A stretch of DNA of 64,000 bases, from assembly GCA_027924585.1 (NCBI GenBank), contig BSBM01000092.1, positions 8,488,001 to 8,552,000 on the forward strand, in the 5' to 3' direction. Source of the DNA: Larix kaempferi (Eukaryota > Streptophyta > Pinopsida > Pinales > Pinaceae). The first letter of the stretch is position 1; every line of letters starts with the position of its first letter. The notes beneath the pieces are model-generated. The model was not told where the DNA came from. It saw only the letters and a list, made by a program, of their open reading frames with translations, and ran no database searches. This document shows positions 1 to 10,244 of the stretch, one piece after another. The position numbers and the translations under genes are program-made.

Positions 1-91
1 TTGTACACCAGACGCCACTACTCATCCTAGTGACCATATTCCTTCCATTGCACAGATGTCAAAATAGTATGAGAGTGTAGGGGTTGGCCTT

Positions 92-643
92 TTGAAAGAT
101 TCATCTCTCATGGGCGTTTTTCCAGCCACGGACCCCCCTAATCATGTTGCTACGGTGAACATGATCTCCACAGAGATTTTATCTCACTCAAACGATGCTT
201 GGCTTGTACCAGATGAAGCCACAACACATCTGTTTGGAGACATAATGCCTCTTTCACCCGCTGAAGGTACTTATGAGGCTATCCAATCAGCGTCGGAGGA
301 CCATTTAACCATGGCCTCCCCATCTTGTTCTCTACGACGGACGTCATCTCTACCTGATCTCTTACTTCGGACTTTTCATTCAGACGAGTCCATCATGGCA
401 GTAATGAATGTTGACGACAGTCCGTGGGATGATCTCCATCATAGGTCATCTTTTCTTCCTCCTTTGGAATACATAGAGAACAACATCCATACCCTCTTTT
501 CGCCAGATATCTACCCATCCCCTCATTCCCCCATTCTTACATGTCTTACGAACATGGAGGGAAACCTAGCCAACATTGAGCCAACCACCCCGGTAGACAT
601 CTCGGTGAAACCAGGTATAGTGGAACACATTCGTATAGGCTAG
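92..643 (+). pseudogene. G1 pol: spacer between protease and RT
   Basis: This open frame is continuous with the RT frame, separated only by TAG at 641-643. The codon after the stop begins a typical RT lead-in (KCSPKEI), so the stop probably arose by C to T in a CAG codon (inference). The segment is rich in Ser, Pro and acidic residues with no recognisable domain, as expected of the variable linker between the retropepsin domain and RT in plant gypsy polyproteins. It has no start codon of its own to defend; the ATG at 92 is simply the first Met in the frame. Confidence 0.6.
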
Positions 644-679
644 AAGTGTTCCCCTAAAGAAATCGTTGTTAGCACGGCC

Positions 680-2218
680 TTGTTCAAGCAATTTCGAGAC
701 GTATTTGCTTGGTCCTATGAGGAGATGCCTGGGATAGACCCCGCGATTGTTTCTCACGAAATAAAAACCTATCCCAACATCAAACCTGTACGCCAAAAGT
801 TGCGACCGGTACACCCCCGGAAGACTGCGGCAATAAAGGCAGAAATTGAAAAGCTCTTAAAGGCTGGTTTTATTTATCCTGTCCCATTAACAGATTGGGT
901 CTCAAACGTCATTCCTGTGAACAAAAAGCAGGGCACCATTTGCGTCTGTGTCAATTATCAGGACCTTAATTGGGCTTGTCCGAAAGACAACTACCCGACC
1001 CCCTTCATCGACCAGATCATCGACAACTGTGCCGGAAGCATCATCTTCTCATTCATGGATGGCTTTTCTGGTTACAACCAAATTGAGATCAACCCAGCCG
1101 ACCAACATAACACGGCTTTCATCTGCCCATGGGGTACGTTTGCATACCGCAAACTCCCGTTTGGCCTTAAAAATGCCGGTGCCACGTTTCAACGAACTAT
1201 GTCGTATGCTTTCCACGATATTAAGGACTTTGTGGAACCATACCTGGACGATCTCCCTGCTCATTCAAAGCAGCGCGAGTTCCACATTGATCATCTGATG
1301 GCCATTTTCCTCAGATGCAGACGATACAATATCCGTTTGAATCCTCACAAGTGTATCTTTTGCGTTGAGTCTGGACGCCTCTTAGGATTTATCGTTTCGA
1401 AGGATGGGATCCGCATTGATCCCTTAAAGGTGGAGGCCATCATCAACCTACCACCCCCGACTGATGTTACGGAACTTCAAAGTCTCCAAGGGAAGGTGAC
1501 TTATTTAAGACGTTTTGTTTGCAATTTCGCGGAGAAGACTCAAGGGTATATGAGACTACTCAAGAAGGACGTCCCGTTCATTTGGGACGACCAAGCTCAA
1601 AAATCCTTCGACGGTATCAAACATGCCATCACACATGCCCCCGTGCTCCAACCGCCTAATTATTATCGAGATTACATCCTATATCTCGCCACTTCTGCTA
1701 CCACTATTGCCATGGTTTTGGTACAGGAGGATCGAAACGCCCAAGAACATGTGATATACTATGCAAGTAAGGGTCTGGCCGACGCTGAAACTAGATATTC
1801 ACATGTCGAAAAACTTGCTTTCACGACAGTCATTGCCATCCAAAAGTTCCGTCACTACATCTTGCTCCGCACCACCACTATGATTGCCAACTCGAACCCC
1901 ATGTACCACGTACTGACACGCCAGGTGCTTGGGGGCAAGTATTCACGCTGGATCGTGATACTGCAAGAGTTTGATCTTCTTTTCGAGAAAGCCAAGACTA
2001 AGAAGTCTTTGGTGTTTGCCGAGCTCATTTGTGACCTTCCCCGTCCCGATGCAGAAATTGAGCACAATAACTCCTTTCTGGATGAATCATTGTTTCTCAT
2101 CGGTACGACTGATCCATGGTATGGAGATATCTTGTTGTATCTTCAAACCCAACGCTTCAATCCTAAATTTTCTCGCGACGCTGTCGTAAGATTCGTCACC
2201 ATGCAAAGTATTATTTAA
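680..2218 (+). pseudogene. G1 pol: reverse transcriptase and first RNase H, degenerate
   Basis: RNA-directed DNA polymerase of a Ty3/gypsy element. Visible motifs in order are DVFAWSYEEMPGID at the RT entry, the palm motif FMDGFSGYNQ near residue 129, PFGLKNAGATFQ, and the catalytic YLDDL at about residue 188 (1241-1255). The thumb and connection region (RLLGFIVSKDGI) follows. The RNase H after RT is degenerate: the usual DASxxGxG start reads LATSATTIAM, so the first catalytic Asp is missing. This fits Tat elements, where a second RNase H is present. Near 2183 two extra bases shift the frame, and the integrase reading resumes at 2185. The copy is not functional. Confidence 0.88.
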
Positions 2219-3360
2219 TCATCAATGATACTTTGTATCGTCGTGACGTCGATTCACTTCTTCGACGTTGTCTCACTCACGATGAGGCTGAACGCGTTCT
2301 AAATGACTGTCACGCTAGGGCATGTGGCGATCACCTCTCTGGGATGGCTACAGCCCAAAAGATTTTGCGCTCAGGATATTTCTGGCCTACTATCTTCAAA
2401 GATTGTATTGAGGCCGTAAAAAAATGTCCTCCTTGCCAACACTTCCATACGAAGAAGCGCACTCATCCCGCCCCGCTACATCCGGTTATTGCCGTTGGCC
2501 AATTTGCAAAATGGGGCATTGATTTTATGCACTGTAAGCCTACCTCGGCCGAGGGGCATAGTTACATCATCGTAGTTGTGGATTACTTCACAAAGTGGGC
2601 CGAAGCTATGCCTACATACCAAAACGACGACAAAACCGCCGCACTCTTCATGTTCAATCATGTAATAGCGCAGTTTGGAGTTCCTCGGGCAATTGTGACC
2701 GATCATGGTTGTCATTTTCAGAACCATATGGTTAATGAATTGAGCAACAGGTTGGGTTTTCGCCATGAAAACTCAACACCCTACTACCCGCAATCCAATG
2801 GACAGGTCAAGGCAATTAACAAGGTCTTGAAAACTATGGTCCAAAGGATGGTGGAGACACATAAGTCCAATTGGCACAACATGCTCTTTTCAGTGTTATG
2901 GGCGTACCGAACTTCTATCAAAACCACCACAGGCTTCACTCCTTTCCAATTGGTATATGGACTGGAGGTTGTTCTGCCGATAGAGTGCGAAATTCCGTCT
3001 CTACAGCTCGTTGTCGAACTTCTTCCTAACACTACTGCCGAGGAAGAACGTCTCTTGCACTTAGCAAAACATGACGAGTCTCGCCGAGATGCCGCTCTCG
3101 CTAATGAAGCGCACAAGAAACACATCAAAGCCCAATACGATAAGTCAGTTGAACCTCGTATCTTTAATGAGGGTGACCTAATCCTCACTTACGACCAGAA
3201 GCACGACAAACTAGGAGCAGGGAAGTTCGAGTCCATGTGGCATGGACCTTACGTTATAAAACGTGTGTTGGAAAAAGGTGCTTACGAGCTTGAAGATTAT
3301 GACAGAATCTCTTTGGGTGAACCCCGCAATGGGCTCTACCTGAAGAGATACTATGCTTGA
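2185..3360 (+). pseudogene. G1 pol: integrase with lost catalytic Glu
   Basis: Integrase would insert the cDNA into the host genome. The frame is open from 2185, where RKIRHHAKYY is the usual start of this domain after RNase H. The HHCC zinc-binding part ends at CPPCQ. In the DDE core the first Asp is in GIDFMHC and the second in TDHG. The third residue, normally Glu in NGQVEAIN, is Lys (AAG at 2809-2811), a single G to A change. The C-terminal part has the GPY-type motif (HGPYVIK). The protein ends at TGA 3358-3360. With the upstream frameshift and this substitution it is inactive. Confidence 0.88.
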
Positions 3361-3496
3361 TCTCTCATGCATAAACTTGCTTGTATATACTGTACATGGT
3401 GTGTTTTTGTGTTTTTGTGTGGTGTGACACATTTCTTTTCGAGTGTCTTTTGATCTTGTTTCCGCTTGTTATACCATGTTCTGTCTGCATGTGCAG

Positions 3497-3910
3497 ATGG
3501 CAACGTGCTATGGATTTGCGGACGGCACCAGCCGGCATACCCGTGACCTTGCTTCGGCAACCTGGGTACTGTATTCCCCAACAGGTGAGCTCATTAGCTC
3601 AGGAGGAAGTTGCCTAGGGTTTGCGACCAACAATGCCGCAGAATATCAGGCAGTAATCAGAACCCTAACTAACGCCATTTCCTTGGGTATGGACCACATT
3701 GTCATCCACATGGATTCTCAATTAGTGGTTTTCCATCTTAACCGGGTCTACGCCATCCGTGATCCCACCTTACTCCATCTCTTCAGACGAGTACGTCTCC
3801 TGAAAAGGTCATTTGAATCCATTCAATACCTGCACATTCCATGGGAGTTAAACACAGTTGCTGACTCGATGGCCAACTTCATTCTGGATTGGTACATCGC
3901 ACACACATAA
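3497..3910 (+). CDS. G1 additional RNase H (aRNH), downstream of integrase
   Basis: Type I RNase H of the kind found in plant Tat retrotransposons, which would remove RNA from RNA/DNA hybrids in reverse transcription. The start is taken at ATG 3497 because the fold begins right after it (CYGFADGTS). An upstream in-frame ATG at 3443 adds only an unrelated stretch. All four acidic positions are visible: Asp in FADGTS, Glu in NAAEYQAV, Asp in HMDSQLVV and Asp in TVADSMAN. The gene starts about 137 bases after the integrase stop and in a different frame, so it needs its own expression route, such as splicing; a tgcag acceptor-like site sits directly before the ATG. It is intact while the preceding pol is broken. 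Confidence 0.8.
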   Translation: MATCYGFADGTSRHTRDLASATWVLYSPTGELISSGGSCLGFATNNAAEYQAVIRTLTNAISLGMDHIVIHMDSQLVVFHLNRVYAIRDPTLLHLFRRVRLLKRSFESIQYLHIPWELNTVADSMANFILDWYIAHT

Positions 3911-4186
3911 TACTCATAATATGTAAACGCATTCACAACATGTAAGTATAATGTATAAAAGCAAACATATGAACAAGATCACATCACTAATCATTTTAAA
4001 AACACATAATGTATAAATCGCCGATAATGTCTGTATATATATAAATCCCTCAAAAAGTAGTGCTGGTACAAAAATCTGAAGCACAATGGCTTTCAGTAAG
4101 TCTCTACAAAAAATCTGAAGCATCATAGCTTTCAATAGTACAAAATCTGAGGCCTCTAAGCTCTCAGTATAAGTATAGTAGTGTCA
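3911..4186. repeat. Spacer with three degenerate ~33-bp tandem units
   Basis: There is no gene here. Between the aRNH stop and the end of the antisense gene the DNA is AT-rich. At 4070-4168 it holds three diverged tandem copies of a unit built on AAAATCTGAAGC then GCTTTCAGTA, starting near 4070, 4106 and 4140. Confidence 0.6.
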
Positions 4187-5431
4187 TCAGGCCTGACACC
4201 TGACCCGTACGCCCCTAGCTCGAACGGCACCCTGCCGCTGGGTGAGAAAGTAGTCCACAGTCCGAGCCACTTTGCGGAGTAAAGCGTTGAAGTGCACAGA
4301 CGCTCCAACCCCAAATCTTTGCATGGGCCTCGGTAAGTCATCGATAGCTGGCTCTGGTACCTCCACAGTCAACTCGGATAGGTTCCTGTACACCTTCTCC
4401 ATCTCCTCGATGGCAGCATGAGCACCTGCAGGAATGACTGCCTCCCTGCCTCTGTCTCTCCTCGCCAGAAGGGAGAGACCTACTGGTCGCACAGGACCCA
4501 CATCTGCACACACATATTACATACTTGTCAGCACTACATCAAAAAAAAATTGATATAATATACAAAACTAAAAAATACAAGGGTTTTGTTCTCACCTATA
4601 TCACCCCATGTTGCACCCTCTGGCAGCACCAAGTCGGGATCCTCCCGAAAGTCCGTGCCACTGTATGGAAAGTCCTCGACCATAAGTAACTGGCCTTCTA
4701 GCCAGCTAAAGAACTTGGGACTAAAACTGATGATGGGACCCCCACCATGGCGGGTCATCACCTCTGCCCACCTGAGCATGTGAGGATCTCTCGAAACCCT
4801 GTGGACGCAAAAGAGGAACCCGCTCCAAGAGGAACGATACTATGATCGATCCGTATCCAAACTGCTTGAGCTCCCCACGCCGACACTTGGTCAGCTAAGC
4901 TGGAATGTTGGCGAGGAGACCCTCGCACCAATTGAAAACCTTGGGGGACATACAGTCCTCCGCATACAGCATCTGGGTCCGGGTAGCTGTGTGTGGGGCT
5001 TGGCTACCCGCCACCCTAGTAATGGTAAGCAGTATGGTCCGTAGTGGACGGCTCACCACATCTCTGATGAGTATCGTCCCGCTGGAAGGACGAGAAGTAG
5101 CAATGCAATGCTACGACACCATGTCCTCAACTGTACGGTCACTGGCCCGTGTCCCAGTGAGTTGTACAGCATCCCCTCTTCGGGACAAACCAATCAGAAA
5201 GTAGATATCCTCAATGTCAATCGTGAGGATATGCTCACCTATCACAAAGTATTGTTGGGCCGCATCCCAACTTTGGAGCATTTGTGTCAGTAACGGGATC
5301 TGGGCTCTCATCCCCTGTATCTCAAAGAACTTGAGCAACCCACAGTTTCTCAAAGCTTCCACGCATTGTGGATCATTTACGGCTTGTTCATCCTCGAGTT
5401 TGTGTTCTCTCTCTCGCCACTCCAATACCAT
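4187..5431 (-). pseudogene. Antisense plant-mobile-domain (PMD)-like gene, broken, with one intron
   Basis: Reads opposite to its host retrotransposon. The start is ATG at 5431. The first part has the pattern of the plant mobile domain (aminotransferase-like PMD family): LLKFFEIQG, a Trp, YFVIGEHILTIDIEDIYFLIGL. After a stop at 5111-5113 the same frame carries FNWCEGLLANI, a second TAG near 4895, then FGYGSIIVSFLLERVP, typical of this family. A frameshift near 4800 leads into RWAEVMTRHGGG. A 92-bp intron (4504-4595) joins in phase to the C-terminal part, ending near 4187. PMD proteins such as MAIN/MAIL are plant nuclear proteins, and PMD domains are known to ride on transposons (family knowledge). 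Two stops and one frameshift make this copy a pseudogene. Confidence 0.62.
4504..4595 (-). other. Intron of the antisense PMD-like gene
   Basis: On the minus strand a GTGAG donor lies at 4591-4595 and a tgtgtgcag acceptor ends at 4504. Removing it joins ATA G to AT GTG in phase, so the reading frame of GATWGDI continues into VGPVRPVGLSL. The length of 92 bases is normal for a small plant intron. Confidence 0.6.
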
Positions 5432-6199
5432 TTTTGCTTGCTAGTAACCTGCCAAAAGGGACATTTAAACCCTATTAGGCCCTTCCTCAACTTTCACAAA
5501 CTCCTTTTTTGAATTATTTTTTATGTTTGGGTTTTGGGTTTCCGCCATTGCACCGTGCCTTTAGGTACAGCGCGACGTCGTCGCAGGTCTCGTTTTCGAG
5601 TCTTGCGACGACTCAGTCTCGTCGCAAGTCTCGAAAGGGCCACTTGCGACGAGCCGAGGGCGCAATGGCCCTTCCCCAAATCACCAAAAAACCCAAAAAA
5701 TGGACAAGAAAGCAAAAAATAAACCACTGGAAAGTTGAAAGATGAGATTTAAGCCTACCTGGTCCGGACGGCTAGTGAAATGGCAGATCGTAGCTCCCGA
5801 AATCGGCAAAGGAAGTTTTGGCTCCAAATTGGTACTTCTCCACCCAAATTGGCAATTTAAACAATGTTTCTATTTTTGGCCCATATTTCTATTTATAAAT
5901 AGAATGGAATATTCCTTTTCAAATATTTTGATGCTTCTTGGGCCATTTACTATAGTTTCGACCGTTTGTCATTATATTTGGGGCTATTTGACACTTTCTC
6001 TAGTGTACAGGAGTCGTAAAGTGGTCTTTTGTGTTGTTTCTCGCATTACCAACGGTAACTACAGGTATGAACACCCCTTTCAATGTTTTGTCATTATTAT
6101 TTTTGGTTAGTCGTAATTATTGCATGAGGATGAGTTTACTCTTCGTTTGTTCTCGTACTCACATAACTATGAGAACAAGTACCGAGTTATGATTTATCA
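5432..6199. other. Non-coding spacer with a GTCGCA inverted-repeat cluster
   Basis: No supportable gene. It is the likely upstream (promoter-side) region of the antisense PMD-like gene. At about 5574-5655 the motif CGTCGCA and its complement TGCGACG recur several times around GAGTCTTGCGACGACTC-like palindromes, forming a strong potential stem. A 122-codon frame at 5742-6110 has no recognisable domain and is treated as chance. Confidence 0.5.
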
Positions 6200-6580
6200 C
6201 TTTTCCGGGCTCGTTAAACTTCCACGGAAAAGGACACCCCCGGAGTCCATAGTTAAGCTCTTTTCAGACTCCCTAAATATGAAAAGATCGCCAAGCGAAC
6301 TTGTCACGTTCACGCTTGTTAAAGTATTTGAATGGTCGTCTTCCTAGTGATAGTTTACCCCTTTTTCAGACCAGGGGGCACTAATTACGAAAAAGGAATA
6401 CTCCAACCAATCATGACTGGAAGAGTCCTCTCCCGCGTTGTTTTACCCTTTTTCGGGCGATGAGGCTAACTTTACGAAAAAGGACCGTTGGAGTCTTCTT
6501 TAGTTCTTTTCAGACTCTCTAAACATGAAATGACGACCGAGTTTACCTTCTATGGGCTCGTTAAATTTTCACATTGAAGG
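6200..6580. repeat. Cluster of six short hairpins in the G1 3' region
   Basis: Successive inverted repeats: CTTTTCCG/CGGAAAAG (6200-6207, 6225-6232); CTTTTCA/TGAAAAG (6260-6266, 6280-6286); CCTTTTTC/GAAAAAGG (6360-6367, 6389-6396); CCTTTTTCG/CGAAAAAGG (6447-6455, 6475-6483); a weaker TTTCA/TGAAA (6508-6512, 6526-6530); CCTTC/GAAGG (6546-6550, 6576-6580). Loops run from 13 to 25 bases. Units 1 and 6 share GGGCTCGTTAAA, and units 2 and 5 share TTTTCAGACTC, so the block arose from duplicated units. Confidence 0.65.
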
Positions 6581-6721
6581 GCCCGTCATGGGACGAACCC
6601 CTCCTATCCCAGGTTCGGAAAATATTTGGGATTGGACTCATCTATGAGATGAGCTATACCGAGCATCTGGTTACCCTCATCAAGCTCGTAAAAAACACAT
6701 GAGGCACTCATCATTCATGAT

Positions 6722-6736
6722 GGGGAAAAAGGAAAG
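6722..6736 (+). other. Polypurine tract of G1
   Basis: A run of 15 purines (GGGGAAAAAGGAAAG) directly before a TG dinucleotide, the expected plus-strand primer site next to a 3' LTR. It lies on the coding strand of G1, downstream of pol. Confidence 0.6.
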
Positions 6737-8610
6737 TGTTTGTGTTACATACCTTAGTGGCAGTATATAGTCGTTCTTGAACATGGCACTCATCTGCATT
6801 TGCATACAGTACTTGGGTCATTTGTTTGTTTATGAATCCCCGCTTACTTTCTGAGTCTCGTTACTCCTCTGAGTCATTCAGAGAAAGCTTCCACCATCAG
6901 TTGCATTTGAAGTTTGTGTCATTCTCATTGTGTCAATACTGCCAAGTCATGCCATGCCCATGTTCAAGAACACGTCCACTATTTATCATCTACAGTCAGT
7001 ACACACATCGTCATGCCGTTGTTACTTTGCGTCAATCTTACATATTACTGTACCATCCAATCCACTCTACACATCTTTTGTCGTGTTTCGTGTCGATTGA
7101 TGGGGGATTCATCACGGCCCTCCTTCAACGGATTCATCCTTGTCGACTTCAACTCATCATCCGAGGATTGAATCTAGAAACCAACCAAGTACCTTGGCCC
7201 TGCATGCCTCAATGGCAGATTACCTTGCTTTCGTCATGAGTTTACATCATTGACTCTTGATTGAAAGATTTCATCTTGCGTTCGACTTCAAATCATTTAT
7301 TCACGCTTGATGATATGTACTGTGATACCTTGGGAATCATTGACATCAATGGTGATCTTCCTCGCACTTGTTAACGGTTTATATCAATGACCGGTAATCA
7401 AGTGGTTTCTACCATGTTCAACGTCAAGACATTTCTAATCACATGGATAGATTCGTATCATTGCGGGTTCAGCTTGAAGACCCTGGGGAGTCATGTTTTA
7501 CCCAGGTTGCGATGGAGTTTGTATTGAGTCATATCACACGGATCCACTTTTGTATTGGTCGTGGTTGTGTTATCATCTCATCATGGATCTACGCTTGTGT
7601 CTAGTAGCCATGATTGTGTTCAGTCGGTCATTACTACCATGGATCTGCAATGTATTGGTTGGCAGCCATGTTGTACTTCATGTGAGATTATCCGTTCAGA
7701 GTCAGTTGTACTGCATTAGCGTTCTTCGTCCGTCAAGCCTATTGCCATTATTTCTTTCAAAGCACTTCACCTGTACATCCTTAACAGCTTCATGCTTTGG
7801 GGGGCATTCTATTACACCCAAAATCTACTCATCATTAGATTCAGTGTATACATCCCTGAAGTCACTTGAACTAAGTACTTTCATTTGGGAGGATTTGCAC
7901 TCAATCCTGCAAACTTTTGAGAGGTCGTCGCAGGTTGCACACTAGCAACATGCGACGTCGCAGCTTGCTTCATTGCAGGGTGCGACGAGGTCTGTTAATG
8001 GGAAAAAATAGCCTATTCGAGATCCTTCTCGAAACTTATCCATTTAGGGGCTTATCCCTGACCTCTAGGAGAGCTGGTACTCGACCCCTAACTCTTTGGG
8101 AAGATCCCCCATCTCTCTCCTACCATCTCTCATCCTATCCTATCCATACCCTATCCACTTAGTCCTATATAAGTGAGGCTCACTCCCATCCCAAAGGGAG
8201 GAAGGCTATGGTATCTACATGCTGGTGAAATCTCTCTTAAGGCACCTTTATACACCTATTGGAGAGCTCATACTTCCTTGGAAGGACATGGCAATTGGCT
8301 TGGTCGGAGAAGGGCTACTGCGTTAAGTCTTTGGTTGTAGTTCTATATCTCTATCATGTACTCTTCTATTTACAGTAATGCAAATGCTTTCCACCAAGAT
8401 TGTTCTCATGTGTAATGATATTGTGTAGTTTAACTGCTTAACTGTTTACTTAGATCGCTTATTGTATAGATGCTCTTTACTCGTTTTATCTTGTTTCTGT
8501 GTCTTGACAGGTCTTGCAGCTTGGATCTGACGATCGTGGGACATGGAACAACATCCAGGAGAAAGGATTGCGTAATTGAAAGGTAAGACATCTAGTACTT
8601 GGTCCTTAAG
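6737..8610 (+). repeat. 3' LTR of G1 (approximate right end)
   Basis: Starts TGTTTGTG after the polypurine tract. It contains a TATA box at 8166-8173 followed by a transcribed-looking region and a segment bounded by a ttgacag acceptor (8504-8510) and a gtaaga donor (8583). A CGTCGCA/TGCGACG inverted-repeat cluster lies upstream of the TATA box at about 7924-7993. The right end is not fixed because the 5' LTR is outside the window; it must lie before the G2 coding sequence that resumes near 8630. Several open frames inside (for example 6826-7239 and 7493-7945) show no domain and are taken as chance. Confidence 0.5.
8166..8173 (+). promoter_or_regulatory. TATA box of the G1 LTR
   Basis: TATATAAG in the 3' LTR, about 1.43 kb from the LTR start, leaving roughly 430 bases for R-U5. 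The position is typical for a long plant LTR. Confidence 0.55.
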
Positions 8611-8627
8611 TAGATCTAGGAAATGCA

Positions 8628-9119
8628 CTTGTAGTCTGTTTTATTTGTTCTAGACTCACATTGAGCTAGGGAGATCCTGCTCGCGTCCGCTCGAATGGAT
8701 TGTCTCGTAACAAGCTCTTCTTGAAAAATAGCTAGATTATTGAAAGAAAAGTCCTCTCCAGGGGCATCATGGATTAAGGCATGCTCTTGCCAACTCATGG
8801 AGTAGTCATTCACTTGCCTCAAAATTCCATCTTCCAAAGACATATGGGATAAATGATCAGGGACATCAGTAAAATGGTTTTCAGTTATGTCTTCATCACT
8901 TCTCACAGAAGGATGTGTCCATTCATTGTTGTTTGCCCAAGGAATGACGTGAGGAAGGCCCTGCCTTGCCCTTTCCAGGTTGAGATAAACCAAGGTAAGT
9001 CACTGTCTGACTATTCTAGGTATACACTCACCCCTTCTTATTTCATCTAAAATGGTCTCAGAGTCGTCTATTTCAGTGATAGGCTCAGGCTGCTCAATGT
9101 ATGGCTCTACATCACTAGG
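8628..9119 (-). pseudogene. G2 pol continuation after protease, no recognised domain
   Basis: After the protease stop the minus strand keeps coding-like sequence with one more in-frame stop near 9000, then an acidic, Ser/Asp-rich open segment down to about 8640. It corresponds in position to the variable spacer after the protease domain. The additional RNase H found at this place in element N is not seen here before G1 cuts in. Confidence 0.4.
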
Positions 9120-10205
9120 TTAGTTCAAAGCCCTAATCTCTTCCGCCACTTCACCTTGAAGTGACTCAAGGTTCATTTCTCTAACAACAATAGCTCTTTC
9201 CCTTTCTTCCTCAGAAGAACTATCATCTCCAAATGATCTCCAAATATCTTCTCTTTCTGTACTGGAATCCTCATTATGGCCACCCATGACCATGAAGATG
9301 CCCTCAGGTAATAACTCACCCTCACCATACGTGTTCCTTACACCATCCTCGTAACTCTCGAGATGACCATCGTAAAATGGCTCCCGATACACCCTAACCA
9401 ATGACCCATCAGAGTTGGGGATAGTAGCATATGATAAATCCATTTGAAGATGTCCCCCTAGCCCAACAGAGCACTTCCTGCAAAGGAGCATTCCATAGGC
9501 TGGAGCGAGATCTATGACTACTATGTCCATTAGCATGGATATGTCAGGGCATGAAAACAAGTCAACTCTCAAGTTTTTAATCAAGCCAAAGACTTGAACT
9601 AGTCTAGAATCAATCCCACAAACGTTCCCATCAGGCCTAGTTATTTTTAATCCCATGACTTGCAAAGGCATCACATTCATGTAGGCACCAGAATCCAACA
9701 TACAGTTATGAAGAAGGGTATCACCAATACGAAGAGTAAGATAAAAGGGTTGGTGACCACCATTCTTCCTCTCATATAAGGCAGTTTGGAGGTTAATGGG
9801 AGGGTCCTCCTCTTTTTCAACCATGGCACTAGGTGCCGAGTTTTGAAAAGATAGACCTTCACCATTACTTGTGGTAGTCTCAGGGATACTCTCGAAAAAC
9901 TCTACCACTTGCTCTTTTATTGATGGGATTTTCACTAACTCTGTGAGTGGGATGTTATGCATAACTTTGTCCAATTCTCTTTCAATGTTGATATCTAAGT
10001 CATACTCAGGAAAGAGAATTGGCTCACTCACTGGACTAGACAACTCACTACTCTTCTTCTCACTGAAAGGGGTAGGCTTTTGGCCATCCCTTCTTCGTTG
10101 ATAGGTTCTAAGAGGAGCTTGACCACTACTACTGGCTTGTTCAATGGCATAGATGGGAAAACTAGGACTGGGTTCTTGTATGGACTCTTCCTCATGATCC
10201 ATCAA
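9120..10205 (-). CDS. G2 protease (retropepsin-like) region
   Basis: An open frame of about 361 codons from ATG 10205. Residues 1-130 are a low-complexity Ser/Pro/Glu-rich lead-in. The aspartic protease core follows at about residues 135-260. It includes HNCMLDSGAYMNVMPL, whose DSGA is the active-site signature. Further on are AYGMLLCRKC and QMDLSYATIP, motifs shared with element N (WGMLLSREW and QMDLSYATIP). The remainder is acidic linker. Its role would be to cleave the Gag-Pol polyprotein. The frame follows gag by about 40 bases in another register. It is intact, but the element as a whole is disrupted. Confidence 0.78.
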   Translation of the reverse strand: MMDHEEESIQEPSPSFPIYAIEQASSSGQAPLRTYQRRRDGQKPTPFSEKKSSELSSPVSEPILFPEYDLDINIERELDKVMHNIPLTELVKIPSIKEQVVEFFESIPETTTSNGEGLSFQNSAPSAMVEKEEDPPINLQTALYERKNGGHQPFYLTLRIGDTLLHNCMLDSGAYMNVMPLQVMGLKITRPDGNVCGIDSRLVQVFGLIKNLRVDLFSCPDISMLMDIVVIDLAPAYGMLLCRKCSVGLGGHLQMDLSYATIPNSDGSLVRVYREPFYDGHLESYEDGVRNTYGEGELLPEGIFMVMGGHNEDSSTEREDIWRSFGDDSSSEEERERAIVVREMNLESLQGEVAEEIRALN

Positions 10206-10244
10206 AATTCTTCCAAAGTCCTTGTCAAAATCTAAGTTGTCAAC

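Larger units (their letters stand above)
1..8610 (+). mobile_element. Ty3/gypsy Tat-like retrotransposon G1, 3' part
   Basis: The order seen is protease-RT linker, RT, degenerate RNase H, integrase, additional RNase H, a 2.8-kb non-pol 3' region with an antisense gene, a polypurine tract and a 3' LTR. The 5' LTR, gag and protease lie left of the window. The coding part is dead: a TAG at 641-643, a frameshift near 2183 and a lost integrase catalytic Glu. The additional RNase H and long 3' region are features of the plant Tat/Ogre clade (family knowledge). The element appears to have inserted into G2, because minus-strand G2 coding resumes just right of its LTR. The right boundary is uncertain, somewhere within 8590-8630. 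Confidence 0.8.

Noticed and set aside
5742-6110. 122-codon open frame
   Set aside because: No domain, no start context and AT-rich hydrophobic composition; probably chance in the G1 3' region.
6826-7945. Open frames of 137 and 150 codons in the G1 LTR
   Set aside because: No recognisable domain, and they overlap regulatory LTR sequence.
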